64,000 nt of DNA from Rhizoctonia solani (taxonomy: Eukaryota; Basidiomycota; Agaricomycetes; Cantharellales; Ceratobasidiaceae), in contig NC_057384.1 of assembly GCF_016906535.1 (NCBI RefSeq), forward strand, positions 1,302,001 to 1,366,000. The letters are read 5' to 3'. Below, piece after piece: positions 23,812-35,315 of this stretch. The position numbers and the translations under genes were made by a program. A model generated the notes under the pieces. It was not told the origin of the DNA. It saw only the letters and a program-made list of their open reading frames with translations, and did not search any database. The stretch's first letter is position 1, and every line of letters begins with the position of its first letter.

Positions 23812-24952
23812 GGTAGCGGAGTTTGCTATACAATTTTGATTGACGTCACATAGTGGCTGGATGCACCCGAGATCACGTGGTCCACGAGCTTTCAGGGCTG
23901 AGGCTTGGTCGACCAATTGTAAGCAAGTATGCCAAGTTCGGCAACAATTTGAAGTATAAATCACCCCCAGAAATAGCCGCAATTCCCCCACCCCCTAACA
24001 CGTACTTCTTGCACTTCCGTATTTAAGATCATCTTTACCGCACCGCCTCCCCTTTTTCATTCTTAACGGGGGATACCAATTATATATTAAATGGAGTTCC
24101 TTCCAATATCATCTCCGCCAGATAGCTGCATCCACACATACAAGGTCTGAGCCTTATTTCATAAAAATACTCATGTCAGAGGCTACATGGGATTCACGGT
24201 TCAACGACTTACTTCATGGACAGCTTCCGGCAATCATTCAAAGGTAGATCATCCCCGGGCAGTGTGGTCTGTACGTATGTGCCTTTACTCAAAAATGACA
24301 TTTAGTCCATCCCGTCGTCTTCAATGCACATTATACAATACTATTTTCTCGTGACCATTCATTTGACCTCGTACGCTCCCCAAAAAGTGAAACGAGGTCC
24401 AGAAAATTATCGTGACGTCAGTATATCTGCTCATTTCCAAAATTCCCTCTGTTCCTTGCCCCTTTCGTAAAGCCAGATTCCTCAACGGGGAGAGTTGATG
24501 CGTTGGTCTATCACTTCCGCCCGCATTCTCCTCGGTGTTTTTGTTTCTCTGGGAAGAGATCTGTTATATTGAAGATAATCCACGTCTCCGACGAACGGCA
24601 TTGAGAGTTCCCACGGTGCCGAATCGCACTTCGGATGGTATAGAAGTCGTCGCCCCGGAGACGGGCTGAAGATCTTGACAACTCACATGATCTTGGCATT
24701 CAAAATGCGACTGTTTTTCGAAATAGGATTCTCCTATCTTCACCAGTAGCGATGGATGATGCTAAGTGAGCTGACAACAGTAGGAAACGCAAGGCGAGTA
24801 TATAATGATGCGCTCCAACACCGATAGACGTCACAACAATTCTCCCTTCAGGACTCTGTTCTGCGTACCCTCACAGTCATTCATTGTGTTTACACTTGGC
24901 CACTTTCTTTCATTTAATTCATATCTAACACTACAATCGGACATTTTGCAGA
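23812..24952. promoter_or_regulatory. Divergent intergenic region, fucosidase and pore-former-like gene
   Basis: No gene is supported. It must hold both promoters. A TATA-like tatataatg lies near 24799, about 150 bp before the ATG at 24953. A CT-rich, gene-proximal leader follows it (24840-24950). Confidence 0.45.
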
Positions 24953-26578
24953 ATGTGGTTCTTAGCGTTCCGTGAGTCTATTGGAGCACCTGGACTCGTG
25001 CTTTGAGCTGACAACAAACATCAATATAGTTGCCGCTGCGACTATTGTCAACGCCCAGTCGACGCTGCCTATCGAGGTTGACCCTCGATGCAAGAAGATG
25101 GACAACGACCAGTGGCAGGCTTTCGAGAAAAAGGAGGTGGTTCGCAAGCTCGCTTTTGCGTAAGTTAAACGGAAGTTTACACTGACGGAGTGGTTGCTTA
25201 TTGTTATTATTACTTGAAGCGGCCTTGGGATTCCAGCTGGTAAGATACTTTTTCCATTGAAGAAAAGCTGCAATTGACATGGCTCAATCCTCTCACAGAC
25301 CGCGCATACACCGAGGTTCTTTTTGGACATGAGACCAAAACGCAATTCAATTACAACTATTTCTGTGCTGAGTACGTATAAGATCGCTAAGTCTAGCTGC
25401 TTTTGAACTCACACGTCGAAACAGGGGCTGGAATGCCGTTTTTGAACCATCATCTGAGCTTCAGTGCAACCCCACTACAGTTGACCTTATCGATAAGTCC
25501 AACAATGCGCCAGGGTGAGTGTCTACGCATAGTCTAGATTGCCACCCCTGGCTTAAACGAGGCAATCTCAGCACTGTCACTATCAATGTGCAAAGTGGAA
25601 CCAAGACTTCGACTACCCTCACCGAGACCGACAGCTTGGCCACCGCCGCCGGCGTTTCGATGACAATGTCTGTACGTACGAATCTAATTTTGGAGAGATT
25701 TAAAAGCTTACATTATTCGCCTTATAGGGAAGTATTCCCTTAGTTGGAAAGGTTTCGACCACGGTTTCATTCACCGAGACCTAGTAAGATTGGCGCTCTT
25801 ATAACCTTTAGTTAGTCTCGAGGCTGACCCTATTTTTGCAGCACCAAAACTTATGGAAAGTCGCAAACCTTCGAGACAAACACGTTGACTAGTATCTCGC
25901 GTGCAATCAATATTGGTTCTGGAAACTCCAACTGCACGGCCAAATTGACCACTACCACCGTGAGTATAATTCAATCCAATGATTTTTTGACTTAACCGAA
26001 CTAATGTGATTGTTATGTACAGTGCCAGCACGAGGCTAGAGGCAAATACCCTATTGTTGCGGTTGGATGGGTTGGTTGGCGCTTGAAGGACGAGCTGACC
26101 TTCGTGAGTACCAGCGTTCTCTGTAGGGGTCTGACCGTACTTATTTGGTTGTGTTCGTATAGAATGGCGAAAAGGCACGCCGCTGGTATGTGTGGATGTG
26201 AGTAAACAATGATAAACATCGATTTCGGAATGTGAAGCTGATAATCAACCTTATAGTGAGAACTTCCCGCGCCAGGAGCGTGAAGGTTGGGGAACCCTCA
26301 ATGCAGGAATTGCTTCTCAAACCTACTCGACAATTCTGAGCCAATGCGAGGCCACCAACGCGACCACCTCGAAGCGCCACTCGAGGCTCGCTCGGTCAGA
26401 CCGCTTACTCCGCGATTGGCGCGCGAGTGCCAGGGCGGAGATCCCAGACAATGCTGATGAGCTCCAAACTCCTGAACAAAAGCTGTCCCGGGCGAAGGCG
26501 GCCGTGCCTGACCATCTCAAGGACAAGATCATGAAAGTCGGCGATACCCTTATCGTCCCTGTGGGTGATGATGATTGA
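24953..26578 (+). CDS. Secreted protein resembling aerolysin-type beta-pore-forming proteins
   Basis: The start MWFLAF, then AAATIVNAQS after an intron, forms a signal peptide. About nine exons follow to the stop at 26576. The middle is strikingly rich in alternating Ser/Thr and hydrophobic residues, in a layout seen in aerolysin/ETX-MTX2 modules: a strand block (GTKTSTTLTET), a less polar turn (SMTMS, then SIPLVGK), and a second strand block (STTVSFTET, then KTYGKSQTFETNT). This would correspond to a pre-stem hairpin flanked by long strands. An N-terminal region with conserved cysteines (PRCKKMDND, CAE...GWNAVFEP) precedes it. A basic-acidic tail of about 90 residues follows (TTSKRHSRLARSDRL). 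No database match could be run, so the fold is inferred from pattern only. Alternatives are a non-toxic beta-rich secreted lectin or wall protein. The gene looks unbroken. Confidence 0.55.
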
Positions 26579-27308
26579 GTTCCCAGTCGTTTAGACATTT
26601 GATGTACACATATGAGGGAAATATTCATGCAAATTTGCTCGTTGGTGGTAGAAATCTATGTCAGTCGCTGGATTCGAATCGACATTCAAAACAAAAATCT
26701 ATTCATATTTTCCTGCACTATGTGACACGATTACAGTGTAGCTATTTATCGCGGGCCGGTCAACTAGACCGAGCATTTGCGCTTTGAGAAGCTCGATCGA
26801 GTCAAAGGTGGAATATTTGAGGCGCCCAACCGTGCTTCGATCGTCATGTGTACTGAGGCTGTGCTGCCGCGGCTTTACCCAATTGGGCTATCACCAACCA
26901 CGTTCTTGCACAGCCTACCCGCTCTCCCCTCTGAGAAACTCAATACAGTATACAGAACGCGTATTGGGCCTGATTGATTAACGAAAGCTATTGATAGAAT
27001 CCCCGAGAATGGATAGGCTGGATTGCTCACACGATTCTCTTTGCCAATTGGGGAGTCCATCGATCTAACCATCCTCATTTGGGGGCATAATACAGTGGTG
27101 AAGTCGCCGTGGTGGAGAAAATCTGTGAGTATAAATGTATCTCGAGGACTGGGAGCTGTAACCCATCTCCCCACCGAATATTCCATTCAGATTCACTTCC
27201 ATCTCATTTACTACTGGTATGCCTATTCGCGACTCTGTCCGTGGCTTTCAAAAAAGACTCGCAAAAGAAATCGGCGAAAATGAAACAGTCCGAAAGCACG
27301 CTGGCAAG
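26579..27308. other. Intergenic upstream of calpain
   Basis: Overlapping short ORFs only. An open frame at 27109-27312 ends KQSESTLAR over the calpain start. It may be an alternative leader, but it is out of phase with the first calpain exon. Confidence 0.4.
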
Positions 27309-30273
27309 ATGAAGCGGACCAATACTGAACATTTTCAACAACCAAAGGAACAAGCTGTGAGCAAATTCGTACCTTTTCGAGCCTTACTTTCCTAATTTAT
27401 CTTCTTCAAAGGGCCTGCTCGTCACAGCTGACCTCGATGCTGCAATCCAACGCTGCAAGGCTAAAGTCGAGACTATTGCCAAGGATTGTCGGTTAGTATT
27501 CCAACTTCGTACTTTTAACTATTGACAAACGATTGCGTCCAGTGCACGCAACCGTCGCTTCCGCGACGTCGAGTTTGACCTTGTCGACGACCGCGATCGT
27601 TGCCTGCATAGCCTGGACACCGAAGGGGACGACCGCCATAGCCCAGCTGATGTTCTACGTGTGACCGACATTTTCCACAATGTGAGTAAATCGAATGGTA
27701 TTTGGGTCTCTGATCGCAAACTGAGATGAATATTCGTCATCAGCCACATTCTTCGTCGATGGTGTCGGCGCAGGAGATATATCCCAAGGCTCACTCGGTG
27801 ATTGTTGGTTCCTGAGCGCTCTGACAACGATTACTACAATGCCCCATCTCATTGAGAAAATTTGCGTTGCGGTGAGTAAACTGGATGCATTGACCATGAT
27901 GCCACTAAATTGACATGCCAAACGACTAGCGTGACGAACAAGTTGGAGTATACGGTTTCATTTTCTATCGTGACTCGGGCTGGCACGAGGTTGTCATCGA
28001 CGATTACCTCTTCACCAAAGTTCCAAAATGGGAGTGCATTACAGGTCGCGAGCAGATGCTTTATCACCGCAGCAAAGATAAGTACAACTCGACTGCCCGC
28101 AAGGGTGGTAGGACGCTTCTCTTTGCCTCTTGTGGAGAAGAGGAAGAGACCTGGGTGTAAGTGACTGAATCCTTGCTCGCATGCTCGTGATTTCTGATAG
28201 CACCTTCAGGCCACTCATTGAGAAGGCCTACGCAAAATTGATGGGCGACTACTCTGCAATGAGCGGCGGGTTTGCTGCTGAAGGAATCGAAGACCTTACT
28301 GGGTAAGTAGATTAATATTGGCATGACTTTGAATTTACTCACAAGGATTCTAGTGGTGTCTCGACGAAGCTTGAGATTTCAGATATTCTTGACAAGGACA
28401 AGTTTTGGACCCATGAACTCATGCATGCAAACGAGGATCGTCTTTTTGGCTGCTCGATTAAACAGGACGGCGCTGATGAACAAGTGAATGGTCAGTCAAT
28501 TTTGAGCCCCAGAAGAAAAATTTGATCGTTGACTGGTTACCTCCAGGTCTCTTGCAAGGACACGCATATTCTGTCATCAAAGCTGTGGAGGTAAACGGTA
28601 TGTTATCTCTACGGTTAGTCGTAATTAGCTGGGCTCACCAATTGTTAGGAAAGCGTTTCGTTCGTCTCCATAACCCATGGGGTCACCACGAATGGAACGG
28701 CCGCTGGTCTGACGGCTCCAAGGAGTGGACACCCGAATGGATGGCCCTTCTTCCTGAAATCGGGCATAAATTCGGCAACGACGGCGAGTTTGTGATGGAG
28801 TACTCCGACTTTTTGAAGACCTGGAGTGTCATCGATAGATGCCGCGTCTTTGATAAGACTTGGTCCATGAGCTCCCTTTGGCTCGATGCAATGTGCCGGC
28901 CATTCCCATGTGCCTGGAATTACGGGGACGTTTCATGTAAGCACGTTCTCCAAGCTTTCGCACCAAATATGCTTACAGTCAACAATTGGTAGTTACTGTC
29001 AAAGTCGAAGAAGCAACTCCTGCCATTGTCGTTCTCTCTCGTATCGATGACCGGCCGTTCCAGCTCTTGTCAGGGTGCTACGTTTGGAATATGGACTTCA
29101 ATATTTTTCGCAAGGGCGATGAAAAAGAAGACCCACTCCACAGCTCGAACCATACAGGATTCTGGCGTCGTAGCGTCAACTTGGAGATCGACCTCGAACC
29201 AGGCGAGTACGTTGTACATGTACGTGGATGACGTTACTTTTACTCTCGGTGTGTCACCTAATCACCCTTCTCAGGTCCGGCTAGACCGGGAGATGACACG
29301 ACCCGGAGTGAGTAGGCTTCTCAGGCGGTGGCGATGCCGGGGCGCTGATCCTCATTTTTAGAATTATTTGTCCGAGAAGACGTTGAAACCTAGGAAGTTG
29401 TCCCGAGTACTATCGGAACAAATGCAGGCCAAATCAGTTGCAGTCAGTAAGTTAAGGGTTTCCCCGAGGACATCAAATCTGTGTCATTAATGATTGCACG
29501 ATCAGATTTCAATAGCGGCCTGAGCCGGCACTTGAAGGTCGCGCGTGGTACATATGCTAACAAGGATCTAACCGAGCTTGAAATAATTCGTCTCCAGCCT
29601 AACCCTGATATTATTGAGCAAGACGAGGATGACCAATGTGATCATAATGATGACGAAGAAGGCGAGGAAGACAATGGAAAAGAAAAGAACGATGGGGAAG
29701 GCAGTGACGAGCAAGAACATGATGACGATGAAGACAACAATGAAGAAGTCGGTGTGACCGTACAGGAAGACGATCAAGCGCCCTCGGGGGCAGCACACCG
29801 GCGTAATTGTGACGGATGTGGGGTAAGTTGTAAGATAAACACAGCTTTGATTTGCGCTAATTGTAGTTGTGCTGGGAAGATGGCGCCAATTATCGGAACC
29901 CTCTATCACTGCATGGAGTGAGTCTAGTGTTCTATGGCTTACTCAGAGAAGTGACTAACGGGAGTTTTTTGTAGCATATCGTGTGCGGATTATGACCTCT
30001 GTCAGGGATGTATGGCCGCCGGTAAACACAATCCTAATCATACCATGGTTGCTATTGGAGACCCCAGTCGCACACCTTATCTTTCCAAGACGGTATGTGC
30101 CCCCTCATTTACAATACATACATACTTATTACCTTCGCTCTCAGGACGAGGACGATAGTGACAATGCGATTACCCTCGGTCTACGCGTGTACAGCAAGTC
30201 TTCTACCCCTGTCGTCGTAAATGGCCAATTGCGCCATGGGTCTGTGATTCACTGGACCAAGGAGGAGATCTAA
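27309..30273 (+). CDS. Calpain-family cysteine protease with C-terminal ZZ zinc finger
   Basis: An intracellular papain-fold protease of the calpain (C2) family. The start MKRTNTEHF was chosen because its exon ends phase 0 at gtgagc and joins [11 protein letters not shown]. The catalytic triad is visible: Cys in [13 protein letters not shown] (about 27785-27823), His in [13 protein letters not shown] (about 28555-28593) and Asn in RLHNPWG (about 28663-28683). A beta-sandwich-like region follows ([19 protein letters not shown], 28995 on). Then comes a very acidic linker (29610-29780, runs of D and E), then a ZZ-type zinc finger: [23 protein letters not shown] and HNPNHTM (29808-30050). The product ends HWTKEEI. 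ZZ domains usually bind peptides such as N-termini of partner proteins, so this one may target the protease. About twelve exons are present, and all looked in frame. A decayed copy of the ZZ end lies near 34.4 kb. Confidence 0.85.
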
Positions 30274-30804
30274 CACCGGTTATGCATTTGTAATACTATC
30301 TTGTAACCAGCTATGAATTTAATCCAACACTTTGCTTTGCCTTGGTTCGGCCAGTTAGACGCGCATACATTTCAACGTCCGAGCAACGCTGAAGCAATCA
30401 CGGCAGACTCGCCACACAACTTCCAGAGGTGTAAACTATACGTGATATATGCAATGCTTTGAGCTACTTTGCCGACCCACTGCATTCTTGCGGGCTAACG
30501 TATACTAGATGTGATTGTTTTGCTATCGCTCAAGATTGACTCATCGAGTCATGACACATGTATTGGAGCAGAGCAAGGATTTTGGGCTGTTTCATCTTGA
30601 ATGAATTGGTAACTTTATTTGGCTTCTCATTGGTTGTTCATACCTGACTGGGGTATTTGCTTGAAGATACGGTTGACCCGGTGGTGATGATGATTTTTGA
30701 AGGACATATGGGAAAGCTCAGCGTAATGCCATTACGTTACCCCATAGATGAGCCGGTAGATCAGGGCCGCGACTCCCACATGAACTTATTTCACATAAGC
30801 AAAG
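30274..30804. other. Intergenic, calpain 3' flank
   Basis: No gene is supported. Parts of it (for example acgcgcatacatttcaacgt near 30360) recur in altered form near 34665, so it belongs to the duplicated block. Confidence 0.5.
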
Positions 30805-30880
30805 CACAGCCAGCAATGATCCCTATAATCCGCTTGTTAAATTTGCTGTGCTTTATTCTTATCCTTCAATGCATATAAGA
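30805..30880 (+). promoter_or_regulatory. Conserved promoter block of bZIP-like gene 1
   Basis: Contains cacagccagcaatga (30805), then 6 bp further taatccgcttgtt and gctgtgctttattctt, and a TATA-like gcatataaga at 30871. The same words in the same order and spacing occur before bZIP-like gene 2. The ATG lies about 125 bp after the TATA box. Confidence 0.65.
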
Positions 30881-30997
30881 ACGGACCAATGAGTAGCATT
30901 CATCGCTACCTCCGTATCCTCCCAGGTTAAAAGCATTTAATTCTGTTCCCTTCTCTCCATACCAATACCTGACAAAATTTCACCTCAGCAAATTACT

Positions 30998-31884
30998 ATG
31001 GCTTCGCAATTCCATGATTCGGATGAGGAGATAAGCACCACGCCCCCTGGATCAACAAAGGAGAACAAGTCACGTAACGCGCGGGCCCAGGCCCGACTAC
31101 GAGCCCGCCGCAAAGCTTACGTCGAATCAGTGTGTTACCTTACCTTGGTCGCTTTACTTTACTGAGTCACTGGCGTCTCCCAGCTCGAGGCGAATGTTAA
31201 GAGGTTGCAAACCATTGTTGATGCAGTTGCCTTGAATCCAAACCGATTTCATGCGACTACCAGCGCAGGCACCGCTTCTCCACACCTACTCTCTCCCTTC
31301 GGTAGCTCTCCAGAAACCCCCAGTTCGGACCCATCGACAGTTCTTCAGCAGCCTTCCGAAGCCAGCCTGCAACAGCTGCAGACTGACAACGCTCGACTTC
31401 GACGGGAACGAGATGCACTTAAAGTTCAGATCGATGCTTTGACGAGATACATATCCCGTGGTTATTCTATTTCTTTCGGCACAAGTTCACCATATGGCGA
31501 TGCGAGGTCGGCTGGGTTGAGCGTTGATCGAGGATTGTCCCCTAATTTCGGGAGTGATGTTGAAATAGAGGTATGACTTCTTCTTAATTCACATCGAATC
31601 ATTCTAAAGAGAGACAGTCTCGCACTCCAATGACTGATTCTCCTCTCATCCAAAGAGACGCATACACCCAGGATGAGCTCAATCAGCTTTTATCGTTAAA
31701 TGATCCCGACCTGGCCTTCATACCGTATCTTGACTTCCAAGGCTCAGGACCATTGACTTTACATGTTCCGCATTCCACTGCCTCTGGCGAATCATCCAGT
31801 GCGCAAACGGGAAATACCGCCAACTTTCCTCAAGGAAACGATGCATCAGGATCAAACTTGATGTTTCGTGCTCCGGAGCCTTGA
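30998..31884 (+). CDS. bZIP-like transcription factor 1
   Basis: A probable nuclear DNA-binding protein of about 250 residues in three exons (30998-31132, about 31184-31570, about 31617-31884). The basic region NARAQARLRARRKAYVES carries the N-x7-R signature of bZIP factors. The first intron lies directly before the zipper start LEANVKRLQTIVD. A second heptad-like helix, LQQLQTDNARLRRERDALK, occurs about 70 residues later, after a Ser/Pro-rich spacer (SPETPSSDPST). That gives an unusual split of the coiled-coil potential. The C-terminal exon is acidic and Ser-rich (LNQLLSLNDPDLAF) and could act as an activation region. Its target genes are unknown. It is one of three tandem paralogues on the same strand. 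Confidence 0.8.
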
Positions 31885-33560
31885 TAAGAAGGGGTCTCGA
31901 CAGTGGTGACAACTAAAAATCTAGCTGGTCAGAGACAACTGATCATGCATTGAAGCATTGAAGCAAAATATTTGATGTTATGATTTCTTCATTTGTTACT
32001 CAGAATCTATAGCTAATTGCACATGGCTGATGGTCCTGGAGACTTATCTTCGTTTTCATATCCCCTGGGTTTCACGATAGTATATAATAGCACATATGGG
32101 CCATGTGTTGCTAGTTTTCTATATGTATTAGGTCGCTGATATCAATACATACCTCTTTCGATCCTATCCCCCCATAAAGTCAGTGCCATCCATGTTCGTG
32201 CTAACTTATGAGTGAGGATGAGAGTGATATGATGAATTAGATAGCCTCATCTAGTGAAATTGCTCTAACGCCTGGATCGGAATTCCGCCAAATCTTGCGC
32301 CGTATCGGTGAGTTATGAATGCTTGCGATCGCCGGTAAGGGAGAGTTATAAATTCGCAACGAAATCTTCTCACCATTTGTTATACATGTTGTTTTGCCCT
32401 CGACATTGGTGCTGTCATTTTATTTCTGCCCCATGGAATCTAGAACGGCTGGGCCGCAACCATTGACTTAAAAACAACTGACTGTGTGTGGAAGATTAAA
32501 GTGCGTAGTCATCACCAAATGGCTAAATGCGCCGTGTGTCGGATACGGGCCGACTCCATTCCGACACCTCATGTTCACGGCATGCATATGCCTCCCGTAA
32601 GTCCCAATTCAAGTTCTTGACAGCCCAGCAGCGACGCTTACATAACAAACCGTACTTTAAACAATTTGTAATCACGCGTTGACCTTGCACGGGACTGTAT
32701 TTAAGATGGGGTGTCATGTATAATCATATGTATATATTTACTCGTTATATGCGGAGTGTTGGCAAAATCTGACCAGTTTTTTCATGGGTCCGCGTCCTCA
32801 GCTCCCCCTGTGTGCCTTCGAGGCGCGGGATCTACGATTTTAGGTGCATATGTCTGGCAAAATCTGGACGTCATGCGGATTTTCCATACTTTGGGAGTTC
32901 ACCGTGTCGCTCAAAAATCATTAACGTCAACGTACATTCAGACGCAGAAAGACCTTTGTCCGGAAAAAATGATTGCCCACAGAGTATATTGTAGCCCATA
33001 TGTAACTGTCCTCTATGTCGAGCGGTGCGATTAAATTTATCGTAGAATTCTCTTTGTCCTAATGCTCCTGTGGAGCTACTTACCTAGTAACAATTTCAAA
33101 GGCAACGGGACACTGCTTCTATCACTCATACTGACACTCGACGAGGGCCATCCGGTTGCGGGAAAGTCTTTGAAACACAGACAGCTGACAGGACTGACCA
33201 AGTAGGAGTGGACGACATTAAGAACAAGCCCAGTGGGTACGATTATACGACTTTCAGCTCCTTTCAAATATGTATGCTCCGTTACTAATGTCCATTTTTC
33301 AAAATCTGTTGAGTTCATTCTGTCAATCCTGGGATTGAAATTGACGATCGACTTGTTTGGAATATGCTCATTGTCTAAACGGCAGAGTAGTGAGCCTGTG
33401 GCTAACCATTGCTGTATTCCGTTTACTTTCAAGCATGTCCAACGCGCTCAGCAGGTGGACCAGACATCTTACAGCAGTGGTTTCCCTACTTACGTTTACA
33501 TACAAATATCATTGAACGGGGTCTTACAAGGTCGAGTAGCTTATCAACATTTTCTTTCGG
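31885..33560. other. Intergenic, no supported gene
   Basis: Several ORFs of 60-118 codons exist on both strands (for example 33076-33432 minus), but none shows a recognised domain or chains across introns. The right part precedes the oxidoreductase remnant. Confidence 0.45.
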
Positions 33561-33589
33561 TTTCAAAACAATGAGAAACACCGTATAAA

Positions 33590-34190
33590 CCCATGCAGCA
33601 CCCCCGTCTTCATCACCATGCGCATCGGTTGAATTAGGCTATGGCACTGATTTTCGTTTATGTGAGCTTCGGTGATCCCAAAAACCTTTGGGTCACTGGT
33701 TGTCTTTTCGTTGTTGAGATGTATGCGAATTTGAGGCTCGCAGATCAATGTAGTAGGCGCAATTATGGTGAAAGATATTGCGGAGTCGTTTGGGAACTCG
33801 ACGTCCACGATCCCATTAGATAACCAATTGACCAAGTGCTCTTCATCTGAGGGACAGAACAATACGTCCAGTGATCACAGGCACCATTTAGAGTCTCACA
33901 CATACACATCTCATACAGTCCGCCCCTAACTCTTTTGTCGCATTTCCTCTCATAACAGTCCCATCTATTATCGCGCTCATAGACCACCTAGTGTTTCTGG
34001 CAAGGTAAATGCGCAAAGCGCTGTGCAGATGATTTTGTTGGAGTAGACAATCTAAACGTCTCTGAGGGCGCTGAGGGAACCTAAAGCGCTGAAGCGGGCT
34101 GAAGTTACGGGGTTGACCAAAGAACTGGCGAAGGAGTTTGATTGCTTGCTTAATTGTCAACAATGCACGATTTGAGATCGGGAAAGGACT
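33590..34190 (-). pseudogene. Gfo/Idh/MocA oxidoreductase remnant
   Basis: A decayed partial copy of the C-terminal half of the oxidoreductase encoded at 51145-53011. Minus-strand matches: LLRQFF near 34160 (intact gene: LLCHFFAP), SALRIYLARNTRWSMSAIIDG near 34010 (intact: SASRIYLTGNTGWPVSAIVDG), ACDHW near 33885 (intact: VCDHQV), and VDVEFPNDSAISFTIIAPT near 33785 (intact: VNIEFSNGTTASFTMVAFT). The segments lie in different frames. The NAD-binding N-terminal domain is absent. It cannot encode an enzyme. Confidence 0.75.
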
Positions 34191-34336
34191 TGCTAGCACC
34201 TCCGAATCATGGGTGAGGACTGGCTTTCCACATTGGGGCTGACTGCTCTGATCTAGGAATGAGCAAAATGGTGGTGCCCTACAGATTCTACATGAACTAC
34301 GTTTAGAAGTCGTCCAAGGTCGCGCGGACACTGCAT

Positions 34337-34540
34337 GTAGTAAGCATACCTAATGATCAATCAGGCAACTGACCAACGGCTTCCATCAAGTTGTATTGCT
34401 GACAAAGACCATCCCAACCACATGGCTACTATTGAAGACCCGAATCACATATCCTTCCAAAATGGTACCTATTTCTTTCTCTCGCCCGTGGCGCATACAT
34501 AGTTACCACTTGCGCTCCTGAGACGTGATGTCCACAGAAA
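34337..34540 (+). pseudogene. Decayed copy of the calpain ZZ-finger 3' exons
   Basis: Reads cactgcatg...taagcat, then catcccaaccacatggctact and attgaagacccgaatcacat. The calpain gene has cactgcatggagtgag (29905) and caatcctaatcataccatgg with attggagaccccagtcgcac (30033). Key Cys codons and the donor are lost. It sits about 850 bp before bZIP-like gene 2, as the true calpain exon sits about 900 bp before bZIP-like gene 1. It therefore marks a segmental duplication. Its left edge abuts the oxidoreductase remnant. Confidence 0.7.
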
Positions 34541-35120
34541 GGATGCGACTACATTCCATGCACGCCATGAGCTTTGAGCTACTTAGACAGTGAGTTGTTT
34601 AGATCACGTGAGGTGGATTTGTAATACCTTTTCACAACCGACCAAGCTCGGTTCTGCTGGTTGGACGCACATACATCTCAACGTCCGAAGGACGGAACAG
34701 CATTAAAACGAACACAAAAGACTCATCACACAGCTGTAAGAGTTGTACAATGTGCGCAGTAGCTTGGAGTTATCTTGGCGATCCGCTGTATTTTCGCGAG
34801 CCAATGTACACTATCTGCGGTAATTTTGCTGTTCTAGCTCACTTCCCAGAGCTGTACATGTGTTGGAGCAGGCCGCGACATTCAGACATTTTCGTCTTGC
34901 GAAAGCCCTCAACTATACACGCTACTCATCGCCTGCTCGTTGTCAGGCGGAATATTGGATTCTAATATAACTGAGTCAAAGGTGTTATGGCATGCAGCCA
35001 GGCGCTTGGCGCGGATGGGACGGGGAGTGGGCAAGCGTAACGACATTACGTCACCGCATAGCTGGGTAGATCCCAGGGCTGCGGCCCGGGATGTCACGAC
35101 CTTAATTTACGCAAACAGAT
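34541..35120. other. Intergenic part of the duplicated block
   Basis: No gene is supported. It shares scattered words with 30290-30700, such as catctcaacgtccg near 34675. Confidence 0.45.
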
Positions 35121-35200
35121 CACAGCCAGCAATGACCTGTGTAATCCGCTTGTTTAATTTGCTGTGCTTTATTCTTTACCCTGCGATGTGTATAAGAGGT
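35121..35200 (+). promoter_or_regulatory. Conserved promoter block of bZIP-like gene 2
   Basis: Has cacagccagcaatga (35121), 6 bp later taatccgcttgtttaattt and gctgtgctttattctt, and a TATA-like gtgtataagagg (35188). It matches the block before gene 1 in order and spacing. The ATG is about 125 bp downstream. Confidence 0.65.
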
Positions 35201-35315
35201 CCTCCAAAAGGCAGAGAGTATTGCTACTGCCGTATCCTACCAGGTTAAAAGTATTCGTTTGCGCTCCCTTCATTCTATGTCGATACATACCAAAAAATCA
35301 CCCCCTCATATCAAC

